This document shows positions 9,376 to 21,151 of a DNA stretch of 64,000 nucleotides, piece after piece; positions within the stretch are counted from its first letter, which is position 1, and each line of letters opens with the position of its first letter. The notes beneath the pieces were generated by a model. That model saw only the letters and a list, made by a program, of their open reading frames with translations, was not told where the DNA came from and did no database searches. The stretch covers positions 1 through 64,000 of the forward strand of contig QPMI01000555.1 of NCBI GenBank assembly GCA_004431415.1, written 5' to 3'. The translations under genes were made by a program, and so were the position numbers. This DNA comes from Cyanophora paradoxa. Its lineage: Eukaryota > Glaucocystophyceae > Cyanophorales > Cyanophoraceae.

Positions 9376-10144
9376 ATGTCGGATCAGCCCGCGGCTGTGC
9401 CCGGGGCGGCTCGCGCCGATGCTAAGCGCGGGCGGAGTGAGAGCGACTCCTCTGGGGAGGGGCCAGCGGCGAAGCGAGCGGTTGCTGGTTCGGAGCTCGA
9501 TCAGGTCGCGCACGGCGCCGTAGGTAGCGGGGCGACCGTGAGCGGCTTTGCGGACGATAGTGTTAGCGTCGGAGGAGATAGCGTGCAGTCCGCCGAGAGC
9601 GGGCCAGCGACGTTCCCGTTGTTGAGGACCCTCGGCGGCCTGTTGCGCGTCGCTGCTGCTATGTTCCGCGACGGAGTGGTGCGGGGGTATTTCTACGAGT
9701 TGCCTACGCCAGGTTGCGCTCAAGTGGCGAAGAAGAGTACGCTGGCGTTCTACGCCGTGCGCCGCGGCATCGTTCCCGGGATTTACTCTATCTGGTGCGC
9801 AGCACCTCCGCGCACGCTAGTCGTGCCCGATTTGGTGGGGGCTTATGACGTGGTACCGCCGGCGGTTCTGGCGGCGGCGTGGGCTCGGTGTTTGCAGGGA
9901 CAAGACCGCGACGTATCCGGGGCGGGAGTGCGCTCTGGCTCAGGTGTGGAGGGTGCCGGGCGTCCGGGGCTGTGATTCCCGGCGCTTCGTGACGCTTGAT
10001 CAGGCGATGGACTTCCTGGTGCGCCTAGCTGCGCAGTTGCGCCGGATCTGCATTCGCAGGCTGACTGCGGCTGGTTGCAGGAGGGCGATGGGACGGCTGA
10101 GAATGGGCTGGAGGCGATCCCGCACGAGCGGCCGGCGGGGCTGA
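9376..10144 (+). CDS. RNase H1 N-terminal (caulimovirus VI-like) domain protein
   Basis: Exon 1 (9376-9794) starts MSDQPAAVPGAARADAKRGR and reaches AFYAVRRGIVPGIYSIW. An intron at 9795-9897 (GTGCG...TTTGCAG) joins in frame to DKTATYPGRECALAQVW, then GVRGCDSRRFVTLDQAMDFL, and the stop is at 10142-10144. This gives about 221 aa. The joined segment matches the RNase H1 N-terminal fold: Y-A-V-R-x-G, P-G-I-Y-x-x-W, a Cys before a QV strand, G-x-x-G-C, R-F-x-T-L and A-x-x-F-L. In other proteins this module binds RNA-DNA hybrids or duplex RNA. The C-terminus is Arg-rich with no RNase H catalytic domain. It is therefore either a stand-alone binding protein or a retroelement remnant. The unspliced frame would stop at 9975. 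Confidence 0.7.
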
Positions 10145-11208
10145 AGTGCCCCTGGCAGTAGGGGTGCCGCCGCCGGTCAGTCGGCGTCCTCGGAGTCGGA
10201 CTCCATCGGCGGGTCAAGGAGGGGGCCCCGGGTTAGTGTAGCTTCGTTGCCAGAGCGGTGTATCGAGGCGATGAAGTCATCGGCGGTCCAGAGGCGCTGG
10301 CGCTGGGGCGCGGGCTCGGCGGGGGGGTCCTCGGGGTCAGTCTCTCAACTCTATATATATATATAGCTATAGCTAGAATTATGTCAGAACCGAAGGGAAT
10401 GCCGCAAGCAGCCGGTAGATCTTATATGATATTAATTACCCAGCGCAAACTTTCCGAACACTGGTGCCACTGGGCCAATTGCAAGATCTAGTCTCCATCA
10501 TCTAGAAGCACTGCCAACCGTTGAACCCTCAGGGCCTATATATCGTCCCTACTTAGGCTAATGACTCCCTAATAGTCCCTACCTAATAGTACCTATAGCT
10601 ATAGCTAGATTCTAGAGACGCCGGCCCGGCGGACCGACCGTCGGACGGTCTTTCGAAGTTCCGCAATTACTATAGACTATTTATAGTATGGTACAGTCGC
10701 TGTCAGTCGGGAGTAAATCGGGGTAAATCGGGATTAGCTCCATAGAGGCCTACCGGTTTCTCCCGGCCCCATTTCGTTTTTTGTATATATATTCTGTTGC
10801 TGGGCGGTGCAGGCGTTTTGTTTTTTGCAGGCGCCGGGCGGTGCCACTGCCACGGTGCGCATGCCAGGCGCCGGCAGCCGCCGCGGCCGGCGCCGCCGCG
10901 CGCCCGGCCCGCCGGCAGTGCCCGGCACTGCCCGGCAGGTCCGACGGTGCAGCCGCTGTACATGTCACCCGCTGAGCAGCCTGAGCAGGTCGACGTCGAC
11001 GCGAAGACGCCTGCAGCTGCAGCGCTGCAGCTGCGCAGCTGCTGGCTCCCGGGCCCCGGCGCGGGCCGGGCTTTGGGATCGTTCGTTCTCCCTAGGCCTG
11101 CTCTTCGTTCCCCGATTCTGCTTATGCAGCTCGTTGACGGTGACGCATCGATTTCAGAACCGCTGAGCGCAGCGCTGGCGCCGACCCCACGCGCGTGATT
11201 GAGCGGGG
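10145..11208. other. Intergenic region upstream of the tandem array
   Basis: No gene supported. It includes AT-rich TATATATATAGCTATAGCTAG (about 10,350-10,375), a second AT-rich stretch near 10,550-10,610 and an AGCTCCATAGAGGCC motif at about 10,736 that recurs before other genes in the window. A segment at about 11,110-11,208 similar to the leaders of the other units directly precedes gene X1. Confidence 0.5.
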
Positions 11209-13499
11209 ATGAGCCGGAACGCCAGATCCATGGCAACGTCGGCGTCGGCCTCGCTTTTCTTCGGCACTCCCGTGTCGCTGGAGGTCGCAGTCGCCCACAT
11301 CCGCGCGGCAACGCGAGCAGCCGCGGCTGCGGCCGACGAGAGCTCGCGCGACGCGACCCGCAACGCAAGCCGCGGGTCCTCCGAAGATTCCTTCGACGCA
11401 TCGGACGCAGGAGAAGGTGCGCGAGCTCTCGCTCATCGATATCGTAAAGCACGGCCGGCGTCGGTCCGGTGCCGAGGCCTAGGGCGCGCGCGCTTTCACC
11501 GGACCCGGGATGCCTTTCGAGACCTGCAGCTGCTTTTTATAAGCGTTTGCTTTATTTGATGCGAGGTGACAGTCGACGTCGCCGCGCGCGCGCAGGCGCG
11601 GGGGGCTGGCTCGCCCTCAACATCGACGAGGCGGAGGCCGTCCTCGCCGCCGCCGCCGCCGCCGCCGCCGTCCCAGCCTCCCTCGGGCCCCTCACCCTCT
11701 GGGAGGTGCGCCCGCATGAGCGGAAATAATGCACTCCGCCCTGCTGTTTCGATCTCTAGTTTTGCAGCTCGTTGATTTAATTTGTAGGAAATTCGAAAGA
11801 GCTCGCTTATTTCTTGATATCGATCTGTCAACGTTTCCGGGATCCTTTCTTTCTGAGTGCAGTCCAACGGATATCACGGATACGTATCCTTCTTCAAACT
11901 GTTTCTGCCCTGTTTCCTCGGCCGTGTTGCCTTAAGCTTCCTGTGCCCGATTTGTGCTCCTCTTCTCTCAGAGTCTCTTGATATCTATACCTGCCCGATG
12001 TACATGTAGCTGTGCCCGATGCGATATCTTCTCTTGTCCCCCTCGATCGGTCTCCGTTCAACGGTTGTTCCTGTGCTTTTCTGCAGCTGTCTCCAGCGAT
12101 TTCCGGGCTGTCAGTACTAGTCCTTTCCTCGCCCGACAACTCTATAGCTATTTCGTTTAGCTGCACCGCTGCGAACTCGAGCTCCGAATCCCTTCAATTT
12201 CATGTCCTCTTTTCTTTCAAATTTCCCATCGGACGATCGCGGTCGATGCTCAGTCTGGCCGTCGACGGTTGCAATTGCGCAGCCGCTGAGCTGCCGGGCT
12301 GCGTGCAGCGTTGTTTCGGTTTCCTTTTCCTTTTCTACGCCCTCCAAGCCATTCCAGCATGCGTAGACCTCGCGATCAGTACCGGTGCTTCTCCGTCCTA
12401 AGAATTCGAATTTTAGAAGAACTCGTACTTTTCGCGTCTTAAAACGAGCTCGAGAGCTATATTTATGATTAGACACGCTAGCTATATATAAAGCGGTCGA
12501 GCTAGCGCTTCGGTTTCGACCGTCGGATGCCTTGGTGTGAGAGCGTTCGCTGAGTTGCCGTCGGCGTCGCGCAGGAATTCGAGGGCGGCGGCGGCGGCGG
12601 CGGCGGCGCGGACGACGCCGAAGCCGACGGCAGCGCGGGCGGCGCGCCGCCCGATCGCGAGCCGGCGCCCGCGCAGCTGCAGGCGCAGCCGCATCCACGG
12701 CCAGCTGCGGACGCTCGTGTCGGAACCGAAGGTGCGCGTGGATGCACGCCCCGCCCTCGGCTCGCGCTCGTGCCAGCACTCGGCTCGGCCAACGTGCCCG
12801 GCGGTACCGCGCGCAGCGGCAGGCGCAGGGGGCGTTGCGGCGCCGCGCTGTCGCGAAGGCGAGTGGGGCAGCTCCGGATCCTCGAGCCCCGCCCTGGTCA
12901 GTGCGATCGCAATCGGCGTCCCAGGTCAACCTTTTAGGGGACCATCGCGAGATCTAATCTAAGAGCGGCGCCGGCGCCTCGGATTCGAATTCGATCGATG
13001 TCGCGAGCCGCCGCTGGTCACAGATCGGCGAGAAGCGGTGGCGCGCCGACGTCCCCGCGCGTACAATTAATTCACTTCAGCTTGATAATTATTATTATAA
13101 TTAGCGCCCTTGCACCCCGACCTACCGCTGCGGCTCCAGCCCAATGCGACCGAGCGCTTCTGACGCCTCTGTGTCTCCCCAGGCGTACGTCGCGTTTAAG
13201 CAGCACGCGGCCTTCCTCCTGGAGCCCGCTCCCCAACCGGCGCCCGCCCCCGCCGCCTCAGGCCCCGGCCGCGGCCGCGGCCGCATGGCCCACTGCCACG
13301 TCCCCGCCCCCGTCCTCAGGGTCCTCTCCCCGCTCCCGCTTTCTTTCCCACCGCATCGGCGCCTCGTGATCATGATCGCGTGCGAGGGTGACAGATCGAC
13401 GAGGCGGCGGCGCGGGAGGCCCTCGCCGGCGTCTGCCGCGCCCTCGGCATCCCCCTCGACCCGCCCTCCATCGGCTGGCACCTCCTCCTCCGCCGCTAG
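11209..13499 (+). CDS. Gene X1, six-exon orphan, about 265 aa
   Basis: Exons 11209-11416, 11596-11705, 12575-12731, 12817-12896, 13183-13320 and 13395-13499 join in frame (junction phases 1, 0, 1, 0, 0) with CAG-type acceptors. Exon 1 encodes MSRNARSMATSASASLFFG followed by an Ala-rich helix. Exon 2 has WLALNIDEAEAVLAAAA...LGPLTLWE. Exon 3 is Gly/Asp/Pro-rich (EFEGGGGGGGGADDAEADG). Exon 4 contains CREGEWGSS. Exon 5 has AYVAFKQHAAFLLEP and a GRGRGRMAHCH stretch. Exon 6 ends ALAGVCRALGIPLDPPSIGW HLLLRR. No known family was recognised. An extra exon around 11,863 (SNGYHGYVSFFK) is possible in units 1 and 4 only. All four copies keep the frame, which argues for a functional protein. The start was chosen as the first ATG conserved in all copies. 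Confidence 0.65.
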
Positions 13500-13761
13500 C
13501 CCGCCGGCCCCGCCCCGCCCCGCACCCCTTCCCTCGAGCTCGGCCTTCTCTGCAGCTGGCGCCGGCCGCTTCCCTCCGTTCCGATCATGACCGTGATCAT
13601 GACCGCGGCCTCCGCGCCCGCGGCCGTGCCCAGCGCCGCCGCAGCCGCGACACTATGCGAGTTCCGTCACCTAAAATAGAGTTGCCAGCTGACGTCGACT
13701 GTTATTTGATTCCGGATCCCATCAAAGTAGACCCTTACAGTTTAACGCAGTACTAGTTGCT

Positions 13762-14567
13762 TTGAATTCTACATCTTTCAAATTTGATACGTATACTGAC
13801 CTTGTTAGCTTTATATTGCCTGATTATTGCCGAGTCGTAGTGTGTGCACTTAAGCTTCACACACGCCTCATCAAGGAGAAGACCGACTACGACAAAATCA
13901 TGGTTCGAGCCCCGGCGGGGCGGTTTCTGGGCGCCCGGCCCACCGTACCCCCCTCCAGGTCGAGAAGCTGCTCTGGATCGCCGTGAACACGGCTGCCTCG
14001 GCGGCAAGTACGGCCTCCCCTGCGGTGCGCGCCGGCGTCCCAGTACCCCCATGAAATCCTCCCGTACCCCCCCCCCCCGAGCGCCGGCGCAGGCGTCATC
14101 GCACGGGAGCACCGCGAGGAGCTCGACGAGCTCACGATGGAGCTCGCCGGTGCGGGGGGATACGCCGTTCTCACTCCGCGCGCCGTACCCCCCCCCCCAT
14201 CTCAACTGACGCCGTACCCCCAGGCGTGGCGGAGGAGGCGCTGAAGCTGAAGCTCGACCCGGGCCTCTGCCAGCGGCTGGGTACGCCCTCCAGCTAGCCA
14301 GCCAGAAGGCTCCGGGCCGCCCCGACGCTCACTCCCCCCCCTCCCCCCCTCGCACCGCAGTGGACTACTCGGGCAGCGTCTCCCACTTCATGTGCTCCGT
14401 GAAGGTCCGTACCCCTCCCTCCCCCTCCCCCTACCCCTCCTCCCCCCCCCCATTTTTTGCCGCAGGAGTTCGAGTGGCGGAACGGCTGGTTCGTGACTCT
14501 CTCAGTGAAGCAGGACACGAGCCCGCTGCACATGCAGTACCTCCGCGCCCTCGGCTTCGTCAACTGA
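13762..14567 (+). pseudogene. Gene Y1, multi-exon orphan, frameshifted copy
   Basis: Recognisable exons are: one ending HTRLIKEKTDYDKIM at 13902; 13959 to about 14,030 (VEKLLWIAVN...); one with REHREELDELTMELA; one with GVAEEALKLKLDPGLCQRL; one with VDYSGSVSHFMCSVK; and a last one ending DTSPLHMQYLRALGFVN with stop at 14565-14567. Relative to Y2 and Y3, exon 2 carries a 2-nt insertion (GTGAACACGGC against GTGAACGGC) that breaks the frame, and the last exon has a 12-nt insertion (WFVTLSVKQD). The 5' end of the gene was not found; 13,762 is simply the beginning of the open frame. Function unknown. Confidence 0.5.
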
Positions 14568-16117
14568 GGGCGGCCGCGGACGGTGGGCCGGATCGCCCGG
14601 CTCGCTCAGCTCCTCGCTCCACTTGTTTCTTTCTTTTCGATTGAGCTTCGGAATGTTCCCATCGAGCTTAAGCTTCGGAACGACTTACCCAATTATTAAT
14701 AGAGGCTGCAATTGTACGGCGCTAGATCGTCCAGGGCGGCCGGGCGGGTTCTAGAGGGTCTCCGGCGCTCTTCAGGACTCCCGGAGTTGTCTCGGAGTAC
14801 TAATAGCTCGGGGTAGCTCGGAGTATCCACCCGCGTCCCCGCCGGGCCGTTCTTGTCCCGGCCAGAACTAGCTGTCCCGGGAGAGGCCCGGAGAGCCAGC
14901 CGCTGAGCTGCCGCAGTGCAGGTGATTGCGCGACGTCGACCGCATGGACGCAACGTCGCAACCGCGCCCGTGCGGCCGCACCTCTGAATTTGATTGCGAG
15001 AATTTGATCAAATAGCCTCGCATGTTTTATATGATCGACCGTCGGACTCTCTGATGATCATGATCATGATCAGACTCTCACTGAGTCACTGAGTCAGTGA
15101 TATCATGATCATGTATGATCGATATACTGTATCACCCATGGCCATGGCCAGCGCTAGCTGCTCGTAGCTTTTTAAACTCATGATCAGTGACTTGCAAATT
15201 GGGATCCGGATCGATCGATCGCGACACGCATATGTCGACATGGACATCGGACCTCCTCGTCGAGTCCTCGATGCGATGGAGGATCATGATCATGGAGCCC
15301 ACGAGTCGACACTTACTCGACAGTGATCACGAGCCTGACACGAGGAGCCTCGGAGCCCCGTACGCGTACGCGTGCGATGGAGGCTGTAGCTATGACGCTG
15401 CTAGGTACAGTCGCTGCTAGGTCCATAGGGTGTGTGGGCCCTGAATATCCTCTACCCCCCGCTCCACAAAGGGGCTGGGGCCAGGCTGGGGATCGAGACT
15501 CGCGAGTACGTTCACAATCCCGGCCCGTTTCTCTCCTCTCCGGAATCCGGATCCCATCCCAGCCGCGGAGTCCCCGCGCGGCCGCGGAGAATCGCCGGAG
15601 AGTCGGCGCGGCGACTCCCCGCGCGGAGAGTCGGACTCGAGCGACGGAGACTCCCCGGAGGGCCGGAGAGTCACTGTGTGACTCACTGAGTCACTGAGCG
15701 AGTCTGAGACTCTGAGTCCCCTTTAGACTTCCCTAGGCCTCGGGCCTCGGCCCTCGAGTCCCTTAACTTAGGCTCCTTAGCTCGACTTCCCTCCGAGCGG
15801 CCTCTCGATCTAACGGGTTTTAACCTCAGTAAGCTCCCATAGAGGCATATCTTCCCTTTTTCGCTGGATGACGCGAGCGTGGCCGCGGCAGGTCACGATC
15901 GACGACTCGACGTGCAGTCGACGCGTCGACGTCTGCAGCTGCAGCCGGCCTGCAGCTGCGCAGCTGGCTCCCGGCGCGGGCCGGGTTGCACTGTGGGATC
16001 GTTCGTTCTCCGTGCTCTTCATTCCTCGATTCTGCTTAAGCAGCTCATTGACGGCGACGCATCGATTTCAGAGGCGCTGATCGCAGCGCCGACCCTGCGC
16101 GCGTGATCGAGGTCGGG
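14568..16117. other. Spacer between units 1 and 2, palindrome-rich
   Basis: No gene supported. It holds a run of GATCATGATCATGATCA palindromes (15,050-15,115), ACTGAGTCACTGAGTCA repeats, and CG-rich imperfect palindromes built on GGAGAGTC/GACTCCCC (15,570-15,700). An AGCTCCCATAGAGGCATATC motif lies at about 15,832, which is 286 bp before the X2 start. The leader from about 15,860 matches the leaders of the other units. Confidence 0.5.
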
Positions 16118-18348
16118 ATGAGCCGGCACGCCAGATCCATGGCAACGTCGGCGTCGACCTCGCTTTTCTTCGGCGCTCCCGTCTCGCTGGAGGTCGCGGT
16201 CGCCCACATCCGCGCGGCAACGCGAGCTGCCGCGGCCGCGGCCGACGAGAACTCGCGCGACGCGACCCGCAACGCAAGCCGCGGGTCCTCTGAAGATTCC
16301 TTCGACGCATCGGACGCAGGAGAAGGTGCGCGCGCTCTCGCTCATCGATATCGTTAAGCTCGATCGGCCTCGGTCCGGCGCCGAGGGCGCGCGCTTGCCC
16401 CGGATCCGGATGTCTTTCGAGACCTGCATGCGACTGCTTCTTCCGCTTTAATTTGTCACGTTGCCGTCCGCGCGCAGGCGCGGGGGGCTGGCTCGCCCTC
16501 AACATCGACGAGGCAGAGGCCGTCCTCGCCGCCGCCGCCGCCGCCGCCGCCGTCCCCGCCTCCCTCGGGCCCCTCACCCTCTGGGAGGTGCGCCCGCATG
16601 CATAGAAATAATGGTCTCCGCCCTGCTGTTCCGATTTCTTGAGTTTCGCCGCTCGTTTATTTGATCTGTAGGATCCGGAAATGGGAGCTCGAGCTCGCTG
16701 ATTTCTTGATCTGTCAACGTTTCCTTTCTTTCTGGGTGCAGGGCATCCTTCTTCAATATGCTGCTGCCCTGTTTCGTCGACCGTGTTGCCTTCCAATTCC
16801 ATTCGTTCTCCTCTTCTCTCTTTCGACATCTGCCCGATGTACATGAGCCCGATGCGATGACTTCTTTTCTCCCTCGATCGGTCTCCGTTGTTCCTGTGCT
16901 TTTCTGCAGCTGCCTCGAGCGATTTTCGGGCTGTCAGTACGTATACTAGTCCTTTCCTCGTCCGACAACTCTAGGTCTATTTCGTTTAGCTGCACCGCTT
17001 CGAACTCCAGCTCCGGATCCCTTCAATTTCCTTTCCTCTATTCGAATTTCCCATCGGACGATCGCGGTCGATGCTCAGTCGGGCCGTCGACGGTTGCGGC
17101 CCCGCCCGCGGCCCACCCCGAGCCTCGCCAGGCCCGAGCTGCGCGCAGCGTTGTTTCGGTTTCCTTTTCCTTTTCTGCGGCCTCCAAGCCATTCCAGCAT
17201 GCGTATACCTCGCGATCAGTACCGCTGCTTCTCGGTCCTCCTAAGAATTCGAATTTTCGAACAACTCGTACTTTTCGCGTCGTAGACCGAACTCGAGAGC
17301 TTTGTAGAAGGCCGTGGCTAGACGCGCTAGCGTTTGAGCTTCGGTTTCGAACATCGGATGCCTTGGTGTGAGAGCATTCGCTGAGTTGCCGTCGGCGTCG
17401 CGCAGGAATTCGAGGTCGGCGGCGGCGGCGGCGGCGGCGAGGACGACGCCGAAGCCGACGGCAGCGCGGGCGGCGCGCCGCCCGATCGCGAGCCGGCGCC
17501 CGCGCAGCTGCAGCTGCAGGCGCAGCCGCATCCACGGCCAGCTGCGGACGCTCGCGCCGGAACCGAAGGTGCGCGCGGATGCACGCCCCCTCGGCTCGCG
17601 ATCGCGCTGGCGCTCGGCTCGGCCAACGTGCCCGGCGGTACCGCGCGCAGCGGCAGGCGCAGGGGGCGTTGCGGCGCCGCGCTGTCGCGAAGGCGAGTGG
17701 GGCAGCTCCGGATCCGGATCCTCGAGCCCCGTCCTGGTCAGTGCGATCGCAGTCGGCGTCCCAGGGCAAGCTTGAAGCTTTAAGGGGACTATCGCGAGAT
17801 CTAATTTATAAGAGTGGCGCCGGCGCCTCGGATTCGAATTCGATCGCGAGCTACGAGCCGCCGCTGGATCCGGACACGGATCGGAGAGAAGCGATGGCGC
17901 GCCGACGTCCCCGCGCGTCCTAATAATAATTATAATTATAATTAGCTCCCTTGCACCCCGAGCTAGCGCTGCGGCGCCAGCCCAATGCGACCGAGCGCCT
18001 CTGACGCCTCTGTGCCTCTGCGCAGGCGTACGTGGCGTTTAAGCAGCACGCGGCCTTCCTCCTGGAGCCGGCGCCCGATCGCGAACCGGCGCCCGTCCCC
18101 GGTGCTTCGAATTCGAGCTCCGGCCGCGGCCGCGGCCGCATGGCCCACTGCCACGTCCCCGCCCCCGTCCTCAGGGTCCTCTCCCCGCTCCCGCTTTCTT
18201 TCCCACCGCATCGGCGCCTCGTGATCGCGTGCGGGGGCGGCAGATCGACGAGGCGGCGGCGCGGGCGGCCCTCGCCGGCGTCTGCCGCGCCCTCGTCATC
18301 CCCCTCGACCCGCCCTCCATCGGCTGGCACCTCCTCCTCCGCCGCTAG
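16118..18348 (+). CDS. Gene X2, six-exon orphan
   Basis: Same six-exon plan as X1, all in frame. It begins MSRHARSMATSASTSLFFGA and ends PSIGWHLLLRR. Exon 3 starts EFEVGGGGGGGEDDAEADG and has one extra Leu-Gln. Exon 4 has a 6-nt in-frame duplication (GSGSSSPVL). Exon 5 contains DREPAPVPGASNSSSGRG where X1 has a shorter Pro-Ala stretch. The optional exon seen in unit 1 near 11,863 is replaced here by GILLQYAAALF-type sequence, so it is probably not part of the core transcript. In-frame indels only, in four copies, suggest selection on the protein. Confidence 0.65.
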
Positions 18349-18610
18349 CCCGCCGGCCCCGCCCCGCCCCGCACCCCTTCCCTCGAGCTCGGCCTTCTCT
18401 GCAGCTGGCGCCGGCCGCTTCCCTCCGTTCCGATCATGACCGTGATCATGACCGCGGCCTCCGCGCCCGCGGCCGTGCCCAGCGCCGCCGCAGCCGCGAC
18501 ACTATGCGAGTTCCGTCACCTAAAATAGAGTTGCCAGCTGACGTCGACTGTTATTTGATTCCGGATCCCATCAAAGTAGACCCTTACAGTTTAACGCAGT
18601 ACTAGTTGCT

Positions 18611-20150
18611 TTGAATTCTACATCTTTCAAATTTGATACGTATACTGACCTTGTTAGCTTTATATTGCCTGATTATTGCCGAGTCGTAGTGTGTGCACTT
18701 AAGCTTCACACACGCCTCATCAAGGAGAAGACCGACTACGACAAAATCATGGTTCGAGCCCCGGCGGGGCGGTTTCTGGGCGCCCGGCCCACCGTACCCC
18801 CCTCCAGGTCGAGAAGCTGCTCTGGATCGCCGTGAACGGCTGCCTCGGCGGCAAGTACGGCCTCCCCTGCGGTGCGCGCCGGCGTCCCAGTACCCCCATG
18901 AAATCCTCCCGTACCCCCCCCCCCCGAGCGCCGGTGCAGGCGTCATCGCGCGGGAGCACCGCGATCGCGAGGAGCTCGACGAGCTCACGATGGAGCTCGC
19001 CGGTGCGGCGGGATACGCCGTTCTCACTCCGCGCGCCGTACCCCCCCCATCTCAAATGACGCCGTACCCCCAGGCGTGGCGGAGGAGGCGCTGAAGCTGA
19101 AGCTCGACCCGGGCCTCTGCCAGCGGCTGGGTACGCCCTCCAGCTAGCCAGCCAGAAGGCTCAGAGCCGCCCCGACGCTCACTCCCCCCCCTCCCCCTCC
19201 TCTCCCCCCTCCCCCCCCCCCCCCTTCGCCGCAGTGGACTACTCGGCAGCGTCTCCCACTTCATGTGCTCTGTGAAGGTCCGTACCCTTCCCTCCCCCTC
19301 CCCCTACCTCCCCCCCCCCTTTTTTTTGGAAAGCCTGTTGCATTCGTACACACTTGACAACAGTCCCCCGCTCCTCGCCTACCGGATACTGGGATGCTGA
19401 CTGCAGGAGGAGATAGATGACAAGAGTGCTACAGCTAGTAGTCGTGTCGAGCTGGTGCTTGAGCTGTAGTCTACCGAGTCGCCTCCAGAACATAATATGC
19501 GCCGGTCCTCTAGCAGTGAGCGCGGCATTATGAGCTGCACGGTCCTAGATGCCCGCTTGCTGTCTCGTAGAACTTGGCCGTGGTGCGCTGTGTCCTATCT
19601 AATAATGGGGGAGATGCGGTAGGGAAGAGGGTCCGCGGTGTCGTCGCGCCCGTCGTCGTCGCCGCCGTTCGAAGTCCAGCTCCGACCAGTAGGACGAGGC
19701 GCCGCGCTCCGAGACCTGCGCCACCCCCCCCCCCCTCCCCCCTCCCTCCCCCCCACCCCTTCCCTCCCCCCCTCCCCCCGGACCTCCTCGCTAGCCCCTG
19801 TATTTCAGGATGTCGTGCCCCGAGGGGTCGACATGAAGGAAGTGATATGTAGCTGACAAGCGCAGTGATGAGCTGAGTAGTTGGCGGGCGTATCTGGAGG
19901 GGCAGAGCAGATGTGGGAGACGGGCCGGGCCTGTAGGGGTGATCGCACAGCCGCACATGGACGACGGTGGATGCGGCGGCAGCCGCAGGTTGCGCACATG
20001 TCTGGGTCCGTACCCCTCCCTCCCCCCCCCCCTACCCCCCCCCCCCCATTTTTGCCGCAGGAGTTCGAGTGGCGGAACGGCTGGTTCGTGAAGCAGGACA
20101 CGAGCCCGCTGCACATGCAGTACCTCCGCGCCCTCGGCTTCGTCAACTGA
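18611..20150 (+). pseudogene. Gene Y2, frameshifted and carrying an inserted element
   Basis: All Y exons are present, with an in-frame 6-nt insertion (EHRDREELDEL). The VDYSGS exon has lost one G (TACTCGGCAGC against TACTCGGGCAGC), shifting the frame. The following intron is interrupted by about 720 bp of unrelated DNA (see 19,290-20,007). The final exon (EFEWRNGWFVKQDTSPL...ALGFVN, stop at 20148-20150) is intact. The lesion differs from that of Y1, so the copies decayed independently after duplication. Confidence 0.5.
19290..20007. mobile_element. About 720-bp insertion inside a Y2 intron
   Basis: Y1 and Y3 have a short C-rich intron after the VDYSGS exon. Y2 has the same GTCCGTACCC(T/C)TCCCTCCCC start twice, at about 19,279 and about 20,007, with unique sequence between. 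The duplicated flank resembles a target-site or template-switch duplication. The insert includes a strong C-tract region (19,720-19,790) and no recognisable transposase. Confidence 0.55.
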
Positions 20151-21151
20151 GGGCGGGGGTGGCCATGGGCCGGCTCGCCCGGCTCGCTCAGCTCAGCGGC
20201 TCCTCCGAGGCTCGCGATCGCTTGATCGCGACTTGTTTCTCTCTTTTCAATGAAACTCCCCATATATGCACGGCCAATATCAATTGCATTGAATTTCGCA
20301 ACCCGTCGCCGGGCCGTCGGCGCCGTCGCTAACAAACCCGCGGCAGCCACGCGCGGGCCGCCGCCGGCGCGGCCGGGTCGCCGCCGGCCCGCACGCAGCG
20401 CAGCGCGCGCCGCGCGCACGCGCACTGCGCAGCGCGCCTGAGCCAGTGAGCGCGGCCGCAACTTGCAATTGCAAGTTGCAATCGGCAATATTATATTAAT
20501 GGTCGGCGCCCGGCCGGCACGGCCGCAAGTTGCAATTGGCATTTAATGTCTTACTGAGAACAGTAATTTAATACAGATCGTGATCATGATCATGACTCAG
20601 TGATCACGAGGAGCCCCGTGCGATGGAAAGCTTCAGTCGCGTCGATCGGGTACCCCAATTTATTTTCCATTTCGCGACGACTGTAGCCCCCCAAATTACT
20701 TCCCCCGGGCCCCATGCCGGCGCCATGGCCATGGCGCCGGCCAAATTAAAGATGTAGATTTAGATCGACCTCGAGTCACCGAGTTCGCACGCCGATTCTC
20801 TCCGATTCCGGGCCCCGCGGCCGGCCGCGGAGGCTGCGGAGCCCCCTAGGCCTCTAGATCTCGATCTAAGCTCCCAAAGCCTCCCATATGCATATCTTCT
20901 GTGATGACGCGATCGAGCGCAGCAGGTCGTCGTGTCGACGTCTGCAGCGGCAGCTGCGCAGCTGGCGCCCGGCGCCCGGCGGCCCATTTCGACTAAACTC
21001 TGCAATTGGGATCGTTCGTTCTCCCTGCTCGCTCTTATTTCCCAGCCCCGCTTCTGCTTATGCAGCACTTCCTTCATTGACGGCGACGCATCGATTTCAG
21101 AGCCGCTGATCGCAGCGCCGACATCGCGCGCGCGCGTGATTGAGGTCGGGG
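20151..21151. other. Spacer between units 2 and 3
   Basis: No gene supported. It is nearly identical to 24,411-25,425. It contains GCAACTTGCAATTGCAAGTTGC palindromic sequence (about 20,458-20,480), a CCATGGCCATGG-centred palindrome and a CTCCCAAAGCCTCCCATATGC motif at about 20,870, 280 bp before the X3 start, at the place where unit 2 has AGCTCCCATAGAGGC. Confidence 0.55.

Noticed and set aside
11863-11925. Extra exon of gene X reading SNGYHGYVSFFK
   Set aside because: It is absent or replaced in units 2 and 3, its length differs modulo three between units, and the six-exon model is in phase without it.
13903-13925. tRNA-like GGTTCGAGCCCCGGCGGGGC
   Set aside because: It is the start of an intron repeated in the Y copies and in ankyrin introns; no cloverleaf can be formed.
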